A stretch of 64,000 bases of DNA from Glaciihabitans arcticus. GTDB taxonomy: Bacteria; Actinomycetota; Actinomycetes; Actinomycetales; Microbacteriaceae. The number at the start of each line of letters is the position of its first letter. The stretch's first letter is position 1. This document shows positions 16,802-26,931 of this stretch, piece after piece. Under the pieces are notes generated by a model, which was given only the letters and a program-made list of their open reading frames with translations, had not been told where the DNA came from and searched no databases. The position numbers were made by a program, and so were the translations under genes. The DNA lies in contig NZ_SISG01000001.1 in assembly GCF_004310685.1 (NCBI RefSeq), positions 1,302,001 through 1,366,000 on the forward strand, in the 5' to 3' direction.

Positions 16802-19339
16802 TTAGTCCTCGGAGATCGGCGCGCTCACCACGGCACCGGAGCTGCCGGCGCGACGCGAGGTGCGGCGACCCTGTCCGGCCTGCTTCGGCTCGGGCAGTGC
16901 TTCGAGCACGGAGTCGAGGATCGACTCGGCGTCCTTGGTGCTGATACGGCGCTGGTTGCGCTGCTTCTGCACCGGGATGTCGAGGATCGCGACGGCACTC
17001 TCGGCGGCCGCGACAGCGACCTCGGGAGCGGTGACCGGAGCGCTGACGATCTCGATGGCCTCGGTCGGGGTCTCGGCGTGCGGCACGGTTGCCGTGGCGA
17101 TCTGGGCGAGCGCGTGGCGCACGTCCTCGGTGATCGCGTGGGTCTGTGCTCCATTGCCGTTCTTGGGCGCGGTGCTGGCAGAGCCACCCTGGTTGTTGCC
17201 GTTGCCGTTGCTTCCGGATGACGATCCACCCTTGCCACGCCCACGGCGACCACCGGTCGAGGGCTGCTCGGTCTGGGTCTGCGGGCGGTGCTTGGTGACG
17301 GGGTCGTGGTGCACGATGATTCCGCGGCCGGCGCAGTGCTCGCACGGCTCCGAGAAGGTCTCGAGCAGACCGAGACCGAGCTTCTTACGTGTCATCTGTA
17401 CGAGGCCGAGCGAGGTGACCTCGGCGACCTGGTGCTTGGTGCGGTCACGCGAGAGGCACTCGACGAGGCGCCGCAGCACGAGGTCGCGGTTCGACTCGAG
17501 CACCATGTCGATGAAGTCGACGACGATGATTCCACCGATGTCGCGCAGGCGCAGCTGGCGCACGATTTCTTCGGCGGCCTCGAGGTTGTTCTTGGTGACC
17601 GTCTCTTCGAGGTTTCCGCCCGAGCCGACGAACTTGCCGGTGTTGACGTCGACGACGGTCATGGCCTCGGTACGGTCGATGACGAGCGATCCACCGGATG
17701 GCAGCCAGACCTTGCGGTCGAGCGCCTTCTCGATCTGCTCGCTCACGCGGTGCGCGTCGAACGAGTCGGCGGTTCCCTCGTAGGTCTCGACGCGGTCGAT
17801 GAGGTCGGGAGCGACGGAGCGCAGGTAGGCCTCGATGACCTCCTGGGCGTCGCCGCCCTCGATGACGAGCTTGTGGAAGTCCTCGTTGAAGACGTCACGG
17901 ATGATCTTGATGAGCAGGTCGGGCTCCGAGTGCAGCAGCACGGGCGCCTGAGCGGTCTCGACGAGGCGGCTGATCTCTGCCCACTGGCTCGTGAGGCGGC
18001 TGACGTCAAGCGTGAGCTGCTCTTCGGTCGCGCCCTCGGCCGCGGTGCGGACGATGACACCGGTGTTCTCGGGCAGCACCTCCTTGAGGATCTTCTTGAG
18101 GCGTGCGCGCTCGGTGTCGGGCAACTTGCGGCTGATGCCGTTCATCGAGCCGTTGGGCACGTAGACGAGGTAGCGGCCCGGGAGGGAGATCTGCGATGTG
18201 AGACGGGCGCCCTTGTGGCCGACCGGATCCTTCGTGACCTGCACGAGCACCTTGTCGCCCGGCTTGAGCGCGAGCTCGATGCGGCGGGCCTGCTGCTTGC
18301 CCTCCGCCGAGTTCTCGGCCGCTGCATCCCAGTCGACCTCTCCGGAGTAGAGCACGGCGTTGCGGCCGCGTCCGATATCGACGAAGGCCGCCTCCATGGA
18401 GGGAAGCACGTTCTGCACGCGACCGAGGTACACGTTTCCGATGAGGGACATGTCCTGGCTCTTGGCGACGTAGTGCTCGACGAGCACACCGTCTTCGAGC
18501 ACGGCGATCTGGATGCGCTCGAACTTGGAGCGCACGACCATGGTGCGGTCGACCGACTCGCGGCGGGCGAGGAACTCGCTCTCAGTGATGACCGGACGGC
18601 GACGCCCTGCGTCACGGCCATCGCGGCGACGCTGCTTCTTGGCCTCGAGACGGGTGGATCCCTTGACCCGGGTGGGTTCGTTGCTGAGCACGGGCTCGGG
18701 GCGCGGCTGGCGCACGCGTACGACGGTGTTGGGCGCGTCATCTCCGTCGCGGGCCTCTTCACCCGGGCGACGGCGTGAGCGGCGACGGACGCCGGTGGTC
18801 TCGTCCTGCGGGTCGGCGTCGCGAGCACCGTCGCGGCCGGAACCGTCACGGGCGGGCTGTGAGTCGCGGCCACCGCGCGGGGCGCGCAGCGGGGGCAGCG
18901 GGTCGATGGCGGGAGCCTGGAACAGCAGCGACGTGGTGGTCAGCGGCGCGGGGGCCTCGGTGGGCTCTGCGTCATCCTCTGCACCACCAGATGCGGCGGA
19001 AGCACCAGCGGGCTTGCGCGAGCGGGTACGTGCCTTCGGGGCGTCTTCGACCTTGAAGGGTTCTTCGTCGACCTCGGCGTCAGTGTCTACAAGAGCCGGA
19101 TCGACGATCGCCTCGACCGCCGGCTTGCGCTTGGCCGGTGCACGCTTCGCAGCGGGAGCCTTCTCGGCGGGTGCCTCGGTCGGAGCTTCGGCGGCGGGTG
19201 CCTCGGCGACCGGTGCTTCAACGGGCGCCTCGACGACGGGCTCAGGCACGGGGGCGGCTACGGGTTCAGGCGCCGCCTTGCGCGAGCCGAACAGTCCGCG
19301 ACGCTTTTTCGGTTCGTTGGTCTGGTTGTCATTCACCAT
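16802..19339 (-). CDS. rne: Ribonuclease E/G family endoribonuclease
   Basis: Endoribonuclease for mRNA decay and rRNA processing. The 845-residue protein has an Ala/Pro/Glu-rich N-terminal extension of about 270 residues, as in actinobacteria. The catalytic core follows: an S1 domain (SLIGNVYLGRVQNVLPSMEA, AAFVDIGRGRNAVLYSGEV), the DNase-I-like part with DIGGIIVVDFIDM (metal-binding Asp residues), and the zinc-link region CEHCAGRG. A Gly/Asn/Ser-rich C-terminal tail completes it. The catalytic core is intact. The 5' region between this gene and the divergent VKOR gene is 370 bases, fitting the long leaders known for rne genes. Confidence 0.96.
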   Translation of the reverse strand: MVNDNQTNEPKKRRGLFGSRKAAPEPVAAPVPEPVVEAPVEAPVAEAPAAEAPTEAPAEKAPAAKRAPAKRKPAVEAIVDPALVDTDAEVDEEPFKVEDAPKARTRSRKPAGASAASGGAEDDAEPTEAPAPLTTTSLLFQAPAIDPLPPLRAPRGGRDSQPARDGSGRDGARDADPQDETTGVRRRSRRRPGEEARDGDDAPNTVVRVRQPRPEPVLSNEPTRVKGSTRLEAKKQRRRDGRDAGRRRPVITESEFLARRESVDRTMVVRSKFERIQIAVLEDGVLVEHYVAKSQDMSLIGNVYLGRVQNVLPSMEAAFVDIGRGRNAVLYSGEVDWDAAAENSAEGKQQARRIELALKPGDKVLVQVTKDPVGHKGARLTSQISLPGRYLVYVPNGSMNGISRKLPDTERARLKKILKEVLPENTGVIVRTAAEGATEEQLTLDVSRLTSQWAEISRLVETAQAPVLLHSEPDLLIKIIRDVFNEDFHKLVIEGGDAQEVIEAYLRSVAPDLIDRVETYEGTADSFDAHRVSEQIEKALDRKVWLPSGGSLVIDRTEAMTVVDVNTGKFVGSGGNLEETVTKNNLEAAEEIVRQLRLRDIGGIIVVDFIDMVLESNRDLVLRRLVECLSRDRTKHQVAEVTSLGLVQMTRKKLGLGLLETFSEPCEHCAGRGIIVHHDPVTKHRPQTQTEQPSTGGRRGRGKGGSSSGSNGNGNNQGGSASTAPKNGNGAQTHAITEDVRHALAQIATATVPHAETPTEAIEIVSAPVTAPEVAVAAAESAVAILDIPVQKQRNQRRISTKDAESILDSVLEALPEPKQAGQGRRTSRRAGSSGAVVSAPISED

Positions 19340-19709
19340 GAGTGGTGCACTCCTCGCCCGGGTGGAAACCGCGCCCCACCGGGGTACTCTCTCGTGCGAT
19401 GACCCGCCGGAGCGGGTCCGCTACTAATCCTTATGGCCTGCGACCGGCAGTTAGTCAGTGCTACTCAGCACTATTGCTGACGAACACTGTTGCTCTGGTC
19501 ACTTCGCCTTGGTCACTACTGCGCATTGCTGTCACTTCTGCGCACCGGAGCTGGCTATCCGCTCACCTCAGCGTTCGCTGGTCGGTGGCCCGGATTGCTG
19601 CCCGGAAAGCTTGTTGTTGCGTCTGGCTGGGCGCGGCCCGGTTAGACGTACCCCGATTATCGCATGCATTCCCAGTTGGACGTGCTTCAACCCGTGCAAT
19701 AATCCCGGG
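19340..19709. other. Intergenic region between rne and the VKOR gene (370 bp)
   Basis: No gene can be supported here. The first half, upstream of rne, is less G+C rich and has repeated short stretches around CACTATTGCTG / CACTGTTGCTC and TTGGTCACT (19467-19520), which could fold in the rne leader. On the plus strand the last 35 bases hold the VKOR promoter. On the minus strand GATAAT (19661-19656) is a possible -10 for rne, though no good -35 is seen. Confidence 0.5.
19676..19703 (+). promoter_or_regulatory. Promoter of the VKOR/DsbA operon
   Basis: TTGGAC (19676-19681) and AATAAT (19698-19703) are separated by 16 bases. The GTG start at 19710 follows after six bases, so transcription should begin at or next to the start codon. 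This predicts a leaderless mRNA. Confidence 0.6.
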
Positions 19710-20309
19710 GTGACCCTGCCCGTCGTCGAAAAACGCCCTCTCGCCCTCGCTATTTTCATGATCCTCGCGGGCGCGATCGGCTGGCTCGCCGCCTTCGCCC
19801 TGACCGTGGAGAAGTTCGCGCTGCTCACCGATCCGCAGGATTCGCTCGGCTGTGACTTCAGTGTGCTGGTGCAGTGTTCGGCGAATCTCGAGTCGTGGCA
19901 GGGCTCGCTTCTCGGTTTCCCGAACCCGATCATCGGACTCGGCGCGTGGATCGCTCCGATCGTGGTCGGCGCCGCACTGCTAGCCGGTGCGCGCTTCGAC
20001 CGCTGGTACTGGATCACGTTCAACGCCGGCGTCGCTCTTGGTCTCGCCTTCGTCATCTGGCTGATCAGCCAGAGCATCTTCGTGCTCGGAACCCTATGCC
20101 CGTGGTGCATGGTCACCTGGTCGGTCACCATCCCCCTGTTCCTGGTGGTGACTCTTCGAAACCTCTCCTCCGGCGTCTTCGGGGGCGGGATGACGCTGCG
20201 GTCCACTTCCGCAGCGCTCTACCGCTGGACGCCCACGATCACCTTCGGCGCCTACCTCGTCATCGCAGCGATCGCGCAGCTGCGGCTCGACGTGATCAAC
20301 CACATCTAG
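19710..20309 (+). CDS. VKOR-family disulfide-generating membrane protein
   Basis: The 199-residue protein has four to five hydrophobic segments and the vitamin K epoxide reductase signature. A loop cysteine pair (GCDFSVLVQCSANLESWQG, about residues 46-64) is followed by the active-site CxxC in GTLCPWCMVTW (about 130-140). In bacteria VKOR replaces DsbB: it re-oxidises DsbA and passes electrons to menaquinone. The DsbA-like partner starts 15 bases downstream, which supports this role. All four cysteines and the loop Ser/Trp are present. Confidence 0.92.
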   Translation: MTLPVVEKRPLALAIFMILAGAIGWLAAFALTVEKFALLTDPQDSLGCDFSVLVQCSANLESWQGSLLGFPNPIIGLGAWIAPIVVGAALLAGARFDRWYWITFNAGVALGLAFVIWLISQSIFVLGTLCPWCMVTWSVTIPLFLVVTLRNLSSGVFGGGMTLRSTSAALYRWTPTITFGAYLVIAAIAQLRLDVINHI

Positions 20310-20324
20310 CGGAAGGAGCGCGAC

Positions 20325-21191
20325 ATGACCCCCGCACCCACCACCAAGCGCGAGCGTCGCGACGAGGCCCGCGAGCACGCGCGCGAGCTGCGCGAGGCCG
20401 CGGCCAGGCGAAAGAGGCGCAACCGCTGGCTCATCCAGGGCTCGGTGCTGCTCGCGGCGATCGCGGCCGCCGTGATCATCGTGATCGTGCTGATGAACGT
20501 GGTGAAGCCCGCAGCCGCGAGCCCGCTGAACATGTCGAGTGACGGCATCCAGTTTCTCGGCGACGGCGACAAGATCGTGCCGGTGGAGACCCCGGCCCTC
20601 GAGGTGGACGAGTCCCCCACGCCTACCCCGCAGGATCCGGCGTCGGGTGTCTCGATCGTCGTCTACCTCGACTACCAGTGCCCGTTCTGCAAAGACTTCG
20701 AGACGGCGAACGGCGAGAACATCGCCACCTGGGTCGCGGGCGGGATCGCCTCACTCGAGATCCACCCGGTCTCGTTCCTCGACGGCACATCGCAGGGCAA
20801 TCGGTACTCGAGCCGGGCCGCGAACGCCGCGGCCTGCGTCGCCAACTACGAGCCGACGCTGTACCTGGGTGTGAACGCCGCGCTGTTCGTGAACCAGCCC
20901 ACGGAGGGCACCACCGGCATGACCGACGACCAGCTGCTGGAGGTGCTTGCGTCGGAGGGAGCGGAGAGCGGGGACATCCAGAACTGCGTTCGCAACGAGA
21001 GCTTCAAGAACTGGGTCACGCAGGCGACCGAGCGCGCACGCGGCCCGCTGCCGAACTCGGACCTCGCAGAGGTGGAGAACACGCCGACGGTTCTGGTGAA
21101 CGGCCAGCTCTACGTCGGGTCGCCCACCGACGCCACCGAGTTCCTCACCTTCGTGGGAAGCATCGATGACGCGGCGGCGACTACCGAATAG
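20325..21191 (+). CDS. DsbA-like thiol-disulfide oxidoreductase
   Basis: The 288-residue protein has a charged N-terminus, one membrane segment (about residues 35-60), a Pro/Thr-rich linker, and a thioredoxin/DsbA domain. YLDYQCPFCKDFE (CPFC near residue 119) carries the redox cysteines and ENTPTVLVNG carries the cis-proline. It is probably anchored with the catalytic domain outside the cell, where it oxidises exported proteins and is recycled by the upstream VKOR. An additional Cys pair (AAACVAN and IQNCVRN) may form a structural disulfide. GGAAGGAG precedes the ATG. Confidence 0.92.
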   Translation: MTPAPTTKRERRDEAREHARELREAAARRKRRNRWLIQGSVLLAAIAAAVIIVIVLMNVVKPAAASPLNMSSDGIQFLGDGDKIVPVETPALEVDESPTPTPQDPASGVSIVVYLDYQCPFCKDFETANGENIATWVAGGIASLEIHPVSFLDGTSQGNRYSSRAANAAACVANYEPTLYLGVNAALFVNQPTEGTTGMTDDQLLEVLASEGAESGDIQNCVRNESFKNWVTQATERARGPLPNSDLAEVENTPTVLVNGQLYVGSPTDATEFLTFVGSIDDAAATTE

Positions 21192-21202
21192 CTAGGTGAA
21201 AG

Positions 21203-21619
21203 CTAGTGGAACCAGAGGGCGAGTTCGCGCTCGGCGCTCTCGACCGAGTCGCTGCCGTGCACGAGATTCTGTTGCACCTTGAGGCCCCAGTCGCGGCCGA
21301 GGTCGCCACGAATCGTTCCGGGCGCTGCCGTCGACGGGTCGGTCGTGCCCGCGAGCGAGCGGAAGCCCTCGATGACGCGGTTGCCGGCGACGCGGAGCGC
21401 GACGATCGAGCCACTCTCCATGAACTCGACGAGCGGCTCGTAGAACGGCTTGCCCTCGTGCTCGGCGTAGTGCGCGGCGAGCAGCTCGCGGGGCGCCTCG
21501 AGCATCTTGACGTCGACGAGCTGGTAGCCCTTCGCCTCGATGCGGCGAAGGATCTCGCCGGTCAGGTTGCGCGCGACGCCGTCGGGCTTGATCAGTACCA
21601 GTGTCTCTTCGACGCTCAT
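21203..21619 (-). CDS. ndk: Nucleoside diphosphate kinase
   Basis: Ndk transfers the gamma phosphate of ATP to other nucleoside diphosphates. The 138-residue protein shows the full pattern: ETLVLIKPDGVARNLTGEIL at the start, RGDLG near residue 105, and the catalytic histidine in NLVHGSDS near residue 118. The ATG overlaps the DUF4233 stop by four bases (ATGA), so translation is coupled. It is the last gene of the ileS-folC-DUF4233-ndk run. Confidence 0.97.
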   Translation of the reverse strand: MSVEETLVLIKPDGVARNLTGEILRRIEAKGYQLVDVKMLEAPRELLAAHYAEHEGKPFYEPLVEFMESGSIVALRVAGNRVIEGFRSLAGTTDPSTAAPGTIRGDLGRDWGLKVQQNLVHGSDSVESAERELALWFH

Positions 21620-22014
21620 GCGTTGTTCTCCTCGGTATTTATTGGGGGGTTGTTGCGAAGGTATTCGGCCTTCTGCGCATCGATCTGCCTGCCGCGAACG
21701 AAGCAGAAGATCCAGAGCGCGAGAAAGCCCAGTCCGATGACATACATGAGTGGCAGCAGGATGCCCGTGGCGATGATCACGAGCTGCAGAGCCCAGCCGA
21801 GCCAGACTCCCCACGGGTACATCAGCAGGCGCCCGGCGAGAACGAGCAGCACGATGAGCGCTCCCCCGCCGCCGAAGGCGAGTGCGGGCTCTGCCGTGCG
21901 CAGCCCGAAGGCAGTGAGCAGCGCGAAGAAGATGAGCAGCGCCTCGAGGGCGAGCACGATCGAGAGCAGCGACTCCGAGACGGAGCGCTCGCGCTTCACG
22001 CGAACTCGAGCCAC
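21616..22014 (-). CDS. DUF4233 membrane protein
   Basis: The 132-residue protein has four hydrophobic segments and the DUF4233 features: SESLLSIVLALEALLIFF near the start, GRLLMYPWGVWLGWALQ in the middle and a charged tail with LRNNPP. The family sits between folC and ndk in most actinobacteria and its function is unknown. Start GTG 22014 overlaps the folC stop by one base (TAGTG); upstream in-frame sequence is an Arg-rich shadow of folC. Confidence 0.88.
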   Translation of the reverse strand: MARVRVKRERSVSESLLSIVLALEALLIFFALLTAFGLRTAEPALAFGGGGALIVLLVLAGRLLMYPWGVWLGWALQLVIIATGILLPLMYVIGLGFLALWIFCFVRGRQIDAQKAEYLRNNPPINTEENNA

Positions 22015-23558
22015 TACTTCCACCCCTCGATCGCGGCGAGGGCGATGGCCTCGCCGACCAGGGTTATGGATCCGGTGACGACGACGCCGCGACGCGGCTC
22101 CTCGGCCGCCCACGCGCGGGCGTCGGAGAGCGCGTGCTCGAAGGACTCGAACTGGTAGGTCGCGTCCTCGTGCGTGATCTCGAGCACGAGTTCGGCGAGT
22201 TGGTCGTAGGGCACGGCGCGATCGGATTGCGACTGGGTCACGTGGAAGCGCTCGGTGATCGGGGCGAGTGCTTCGATGATGCCGCGGGCGTCCTTGTCGT
22301 CGAGCACACCGATCACCACGGTGATCTCGTCGAACGTGAAGTACGACCCCAGCGCGCTGGCGAGCGCCGCTGCACCGTGCGGATTGTGCGCCGCGTCCAC
22401 GAGCACAGTCGGATCAGTGCCGATGATCTGCAGGCGACCGGGCGACGTAGCCGTGGCGAGCCCTTCGGCGAGCACGTCGCCGACGAGCGGCTGGGTGCCA
22501 CCACCGAGGAAGGACTCCACGGCAGCGATAGCGACCGCCGCGTTCTGCGCCTGGTGATCGCCGAACAGGGGAAGGAACAGATCGCTGTAGGTCTCGGCGA
22601 GGCCGCGAACCGAGATGAGCTGGCCGCCGACCGCGACGGTCGTCGATTCGAGGGCGAACTGGCTGCCCTGCAGCGCGAAGGTCGACTCGGTGAGTTCCGC
22701 CGCGCGCTGCAGCTCGGCGAGGGCCTCGGGGCTCTGGAGCGCCGAGACCACGGACGCCGCGGGCTTGATGATGCCCGACTTCGTGCGCGCGATCTCCGCA
22801 ACGGTCGAGCCGAGTCGCTGGGTGTGGTCGAGCGCGATCGGGGTGAAGACGGCAACCTGGCCGTCGGCGACGTTCGTGGAATCCCACTCGCCGCCCATGC
22901 CGACCTCGATGATCGCGACGTCGACGGGTGCGTCGGCGAAGCTCGCGAACGCGAGCACGGTGAGAGCCTCGAAGAAGGTGAGCTCGGGATCGCCCGCGGC
23001 TGCGAGTTCGGCATCCACCATCAGGAGGTAGGGCTGGATGTCGTCCCAGTTGACAGCGAGGGCGCGGTTGCTGATCGGTTTGCCGTCGATCACGATGCGT
23101 TCGTTGACGCGCACGAGGTGTGGGCTTGTCATGAGGCCCGTGCGCAGGCCGTAGGCGCGCAAAATGCTCTCGGTCAGCCGACTCGTCGAGGTCTTTCCGT
23201 TGGTGCCGGTGATGTGGATGATCGGGTACGCGCGATGCGGGTCGCCGAGCAGTTCGACGACGCGCCGCGTGGCCTCGAGGCGCGGCTGCGGGGCCGCCTC
23301 ACCGATGCGGGCGAGCAGCTGCTCGTAGACCGCGTCGGCGTCCTCCTGGTACTCGGTGTCCTCGAGCTCCCAGTCGGAATCCTCGTCGAGGTTGGTGCCT
23401 TCGGAGCCGTCATCCGGCTCGGAGAAGGGGCTGAGGTCGGCGAGCGGGTGCAGCGGCTCGTCGGCCTCGGCATCCAGGCGCTCGTCGTAGTCGTCATCCC
23501 GATCCGACTGGCCGCCCTCGCGGTCGAACGGGTCCTTCGGGGGTGTGGTGTCAGACAT
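22014..23558 (-). CDS. folC: Bifunctional folylpolyglutamate / dihydrofolate synthase FolC
   Basis: FolC adds glutamate to folates with ATP. After an acidic N-terminal extension of about 75 residues, the 514-residue protein has the Mur-ligase-type P-loop ([14 protein letters not shown] near residue 115), the [19 protein letters not shown] metal/ATP region (about 215), SALDHTQ-like substrate residues ([10 protein letters not shown]) and the C-terminal [11 protein letters not shown] motif. All are intact. It overlaps the ileS stop by eight bases, so it is translated from the ileS mRNA. Confidence 0.95.
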   Translation of the reverse strand: MSDTTPPKDPFDREGGQSDRDDDYDERLDAEADEPLHPLADLSPFSEPDDGSEGTNLDEDSDWELEDTEYQEDADAVYEQLLARIGEAAPQPRLEATRRVVELLGDPHRAYPIIHITGTNGKTSTSRLTESILRAYGLRTGLMTSPHLVRVNERIVIDGKPISNRALAVNWDDIQPYLLMVDAELAAAGDPELTFFEALTVLAFASFADAPVDVAIIEVGMGGEWDSTNVADGQVAVFTPIALDHTQRLGSTVAEIARTKSGIIKPAASVVSALQSPEALAELQRAAELTESTFALQGSQFALESTTVAVGGQLISVRGLAETYSDLFLPLFGDHQAQNAAVAIAAVESFLGGGTQPLVGDVLAEGLATATSPGRLQIIGTDPTVLVDAAHNPHGAAALASALGSYFTFDEITVVIGVLDDKDARGIIEALAPITERFHVTQSQSDRAVPYDQLAELVLEITHEDATYQFESFEHALSDARAWAAEEPRRGVVVTGSITLVGEAIALAAIEGWK

Positions 23559-26500
23559 TCACTGCTCCTGCCTTGCGTACATCGATCACGAGCACACCGG
23601 TGTTCGCGTACTGTCCGGCGGCAAGCGTGGTGCGCTGCCCGCCGGCCCTGGTGTCGACCGCGGCACCGACTTCCGGTACCTCGCCGACCGTGAAGTTCGC
23701 CTCGGTGGCAAGGGTCTCGGCGGCGATCGTAGCCTCGTAATTCGAGAGTGCCGTGAGATCGTCGGCGTCGCCGATGATGCTCAGCGAGATGCGGTCGCTC
23801 ACGTTCAGCCCGGCCGCCTTGCGAGTGTCCTGGATGGCGCGGATGACGTCGCGCGCGAGCCCTTCGGCCTCAAGCTCCGGCGTCATCTCGGTATCGAGGA
23901 TCACGAAGCCGCCGTCGGAGAGGAACGCGATGGCGCTCGACTCGTCGGCCGAGTGCAGCTCGAGCTCGAATTCGCCCGGCAGCAGGTCGATCTCCCCCAC
24001 GCGCACACCGTCGCCCTGAACAGACCAGTCGCCCGCCTTTGACGACTGGATGACGCTCTGCACCTGCTTGCCCAACCGCGGACCGAGCGACCGCGCGTTG
24101 ACACTGAGCTTGCGCGAGATGCCGTGACGCTCGAGGCTGCCCGCTTCGAGTACCTCGAAGGACACGTCCTTCGTGTTGAGCTCCTCGCGCAGGATCGCCG
24201 AGAATCCGGCGAGTCCCGAGGTCTCCGCGGTCACCACGGTGAGGCTCGCGAGGGGAAGACGCACGCGCAGGCTCTTCGCCTTGCGCAGGGCGAGACCCGA
24301 GGAAGCGATCTCGCGCACGCGGTCCATGACCGCCATAAGCTCGTCGTCCTGCGGGAAGGCGCTCGCCTCGGGCCAGTCCTCGAGGTGCACGCTGCGGCCA
24401 CCGGTGAGCCCCTGCCAGATCTCCTCCGAGACGAGCGGCAGCAGCGGGGCCGCGACACGGGTGACCGTCTCGAGCACGGTGAACAGGGTGTCGAACGCGT
24501 TGGTGTCCGTTCCGACCCAGAAACGGTCACGGCTGCGACGCACGTACCAGTTCGTCAGCACGTCGGCGAAGTCGCGCAGCGACTGGGCGGCGAGGGGGCT
24601 GTCGAGGCGTTCGAGGTGAGCCGTGACATCCACCACCAGCTGATGCGTCTTCGCCAGCAGGTACCGGTCGAGCACGTTTGTGGAGTCGGTGCGCCATTGG
24701 GCGGTGTACCCACGCTGGTTGAGTAGGCCGCCCGCGGCCGTATCGAAACCGTCCGCTGGGTTTCGATACGCTCCTTCGTCGCTACTCAACCCGCTCGTAT
24801 TCGCATAGAGCGTGAAGAAGTAGTACGTGCTCCACAGAGGCAGCAGCAGCTGGCGCACACCCTCGCGGATGCCCTCCTCGGTCACCACGAGGTTGCCTCC
24901 GCGGATCACCGAGCTCGACATCAGGAACCAGCGCATGGCGTCGGCGCCGTCGCGGTCGAAGACCTCGGCGACGTTCGGGTAGTTGCGAAGGCTCTTCGAC
25001 ATCTTCTGGCCGTCGGAACCGAGCACGATGCCGTGGCTGATCACGTTCTTGAACGCGGGGCGATCGAACAGCGCCGTCGACAGCGCGTGCATCACGTAGA
25101 ACCAGCCGCGCGTCTGCCCGATGTACTCGACGATGAAGTCGGCGGGGTTGTGCTCCTCGAAGAACTCCTGGTTCTCAAACGGGTAGTGCACCTGGGCGAA
25201 CGGCATCGAGCCGGAGTCGAACCAGACGTCGAGCACGTCCTCGATACGGCGCATGGTCGACTGGCCGCTCGGGTCGTCGGGGTTCGGGCGCGTCAGGTCG
25301 TCGATGAAGGGACGGTGCAGGTCGGGCCCGCCGGCCTCATTGAGCGGCAGCCGTCCGAAGTCTGCCTCGATCTCGGCGAGCGAGCCGTAGATGTCGATGC
25401 GCGGAAACTCGGGATTGTCGCTCTTCCACACCGGGATCGGGCTGCCCCAGTAGCGGTTGCGAGAGATCGACCAGTCGCGGGCGTTGCCCACCCACTTGCC
25501 GAACTGGCCGTCCTTGACGTTGTCGGGAACCCAGTTGATCTCCTGGTTCAGCTCGCCCATGCGGTCGCGGAACTCGGGCACGCGCACGAACCAGCTCGAC
25601 ACGGCCTTGTAGATCAGCGGGTTGCGGCAGCGCCAGCAGTGCGGGTAGCTGTGCTCGTAGCTCGCGACGCGCAGCAGGCGGCCGTCGGCGCGCAGCTTCT
25701 GGGTGAGCGGCTTGTTGGCCTCGAAGACCTGCAGACCGGCGACATCCGTGATGATCGGCAGGAATTTGCCGCCGTCGTCGACGGAGATGATGACCGGGAT
25801 GCCCGCCTTTCCGGTCACGATCTGGTCGTCTTCACCGTACGCGGGCGCCTGGTGCACGATTCCGGTGCCCTCGCCGGTGGCGACGTAGTCGGCGACGAGG
25901 ATCTTCCAGGCGTTCTGCAGTCCCCACTCCTCGACGTCGGCGTAATAGTCCCACAGTCGGTCGTAGTCGACGCCCTCGAGCTCGGCACCGGTGACGGTGC
26001 GGCTCACGGCATCGACGGCTTCTGCGGGAGTCGCGTAGCCCAGGTCCTTTGCATAGGCGCCGACCGTGTCGAGCGCGAGCAGGTACTCGGCCACGCCCTC
26101 CTCGGCACCGTCGCCGGCCCCGAGCGGTCCGGACGGCACCACGGCATAGGCGATCGCGGGGCCGACAGCGAGCGCGAAGTTCGTGGGCAGGGTCCAGGGC
26201 GTGGTGGTCCACGCGAGCGCGCGAACGGCCGTGAGACCGAGTGCCTCGGCCTTTGCACCGACGAGCGGGAACGTGACCGTCACCGTCTGGTCCTGGCGCA
26301 TCTTGTAGACGTCGTCATCCATACGCAGTTCATGGTTCGACAGAGGCGTCTCGTCATGCCAGCAGTACGGCAGCACGCGGTAGCCCTCGTAGGCGAGACC
26401 CTTGGTGTGCAGCTGCTTGAACGCCCAGATGACGCTCTCCATATAGGTCACGTCGAGGGTCTTGTAGTCGTTCTCGAAGTCGACCCAGCGGGCCTGGCGG

Positions 26501-26931
26501 GTGACGTACTCCTCCCACTCCTTCGTGTACTCGAGCACCGACTCGCGGGCCTTCGCGTTGAACGTCGCGATGCCCATCTCCTCGATCTGCGACTTCTCGG
26601 TGATGCCGAGCTGGCGCATCGCCTCGAGCTCGGCGGGCAGGCCGTGGGTGTCCCAGCCGAAGCGGCGGTGCACCTGCTTGCCGCGCATGGTCTGGAAGCG
26701 CGGGAACAGGTCCTTCGCGTATCCGGTCAGCAGGTGACCGTAGTGGGGCAGGCCGTTCGCGAAGGGCGGGCCGTCGTAGAAGACCCACTCGTCGTTGCCC
26801 TCGCGCTGGTCGATGGACGCCTGGAAGGTGTTGTCGCCCTTCCAGAATGCGAGGATGCCCTCCTCGATCGCCGGGAAGTTGGGCGACGCGGGCACGCCGT
26901 TCGCATCGGGGGCGTTGAGGGGGTACGGCAT
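23551..26931 (-). CDS. ileS: Isoleucyl-tRNA synthetase, type 2, with repeat-derived insert
   Basis: Class I synthetase charging tRNA-Ile, 1126 residues from ATG 26931 (AGGAG upstream). The HIGH motif has the form HYGH (about residue 62), usual for type 2 (eukaryotic-like) IleRS, which is typically insensitive to mupirocin. The CP1 editing domain has [18 protein letters not shown] binds zinc, and KMSKS occurs near residue 642. Residues about 713-738 ([16 protein letters not shown] and on) come from a 76-bp palindromic repeat inserted in frame between YANTS and the [14 protein letters not shown] helix. All catalytic motifs are intact, so it should be functional. Expression is controlled by the T-box upstream. 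Confidence 0.97.
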   Translation of the reverse strand: MPYPLNAPDANGVPASPNFPAIEEGILAFWKGDNTFQASIDQREGNDEWVFYDGPPFANGLPHYGHLLTGYAKDLFPRFQTMRGKQVHRRFGWDTHGLPAELEAMRQLGITEKSQIEEMGIATFNAKARESVLEYTKEWEEYVTRQARWVDFENDYKTLDVTYMESVIWAFKQLHTKGLAYEGYRVLPYCWHDETPLSNHELRMDDDVYKMRQDQTVTVTFPLVGAKAEALGLTAVRALAWTTTPWTLPTNFALAVGPAIAYAVVPSGPLGAGDGAEEGVAEYLLALDTVGAYAKDLGYATPAEAVDAVSRTVTGAELEGVDYDRLWDYYADVEEWGLQNAWKILVADYVATGEGTGIVHQAPAYGEDDQIVTGKAGIPVIISVDDGGKFLPIITDVAGLQVFEANKPLTQKLRADGRLLRVASYEHSYPHCWRCRNPLIYKAVSSWFVRVPEFRDRMGELNQEINWVPDNVKDGQFGKWVGNARDWSISRNRYWGSPIPVWKSDNPEFPRIDIYGSLAEIEADFGRLPLNEAGGPDLHRPFIDDLTRPNPDDPSGQSTMRRIEDVLDVWFDSGSMPFAQVHYPFENQEFFEEHNPADFIVEYIGQTRGWFYVMHALSTALFDRPAFKNVISHGIVLGSDGQKMSKSLRNYPNVAEVFDRDGADAMRWFLMSSSVIRGGNLVVTEEGIREGVRQLLLPLWSTYYFFTLYANTSGLSSDEGAYRNPADGFDTAAGGLLNQRGYTAQWRTDSTNVLDRYLLAKTHQLVVDVTAHLERLDSPLAAQSLRDFADVLTNWYVRRSRDRFWVGTDTNAFDTLFTVLETVTRVAAPLLPLVSEEIWQGLTGGRSVHLEDWPEASAFPQDDELMAVMDRVREIASSGLALRKAKSLRVRLPLASLTVVTAETSGLAGFSAILREELNTKDVSFEVLEAGSLERHGISRKLSVNARSLGPRLGKQVQSVIQSSKAGDWSVQGDGVRVGEIDLLPGEFELELHSADESSAIAFLSDGGFVILDTEMTPELEAEGLARDVIRAIQDTRKAAGLNVSDRISLSIIGDADDLTALSNYEATIAAETLATEANFTVGEVPEVGAAVDTRAGGQRTTLAAGQYANTGVLVIDVRKAGAVNV
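24717..24792. repeat. Palindromic repeat (double copy) inside ileS
   Basis: Two facing copies of a 33-base unit. The left copy (24717-24750) begins GGTTGAGTAGGCC and ends CGTATCGAAACC. The right copy (24758-24792) begins GGGTTTCGATACG and ends GCTACTCAACCC. The outer arms GGTTGAGTAG / CTACTCAACC and inner arms CGTATCGAAAC / GTTTCGATACG are perfect inverted repeats. This is the form of REP/BIME-like elements that are, to my knowledge, abundant between genes in Microbacteriaceae. Here it is translated on the minus strand without a stop or frameshift. Confidence 0.9.

Noticed and set aside
24717-24792. ileS considered as disrupted or a pseudogene by the repeat
   Set aside because: The frame stays open through the repeat and all catalytic, zinc and KMSKS motifs flank it in one continuous frame.
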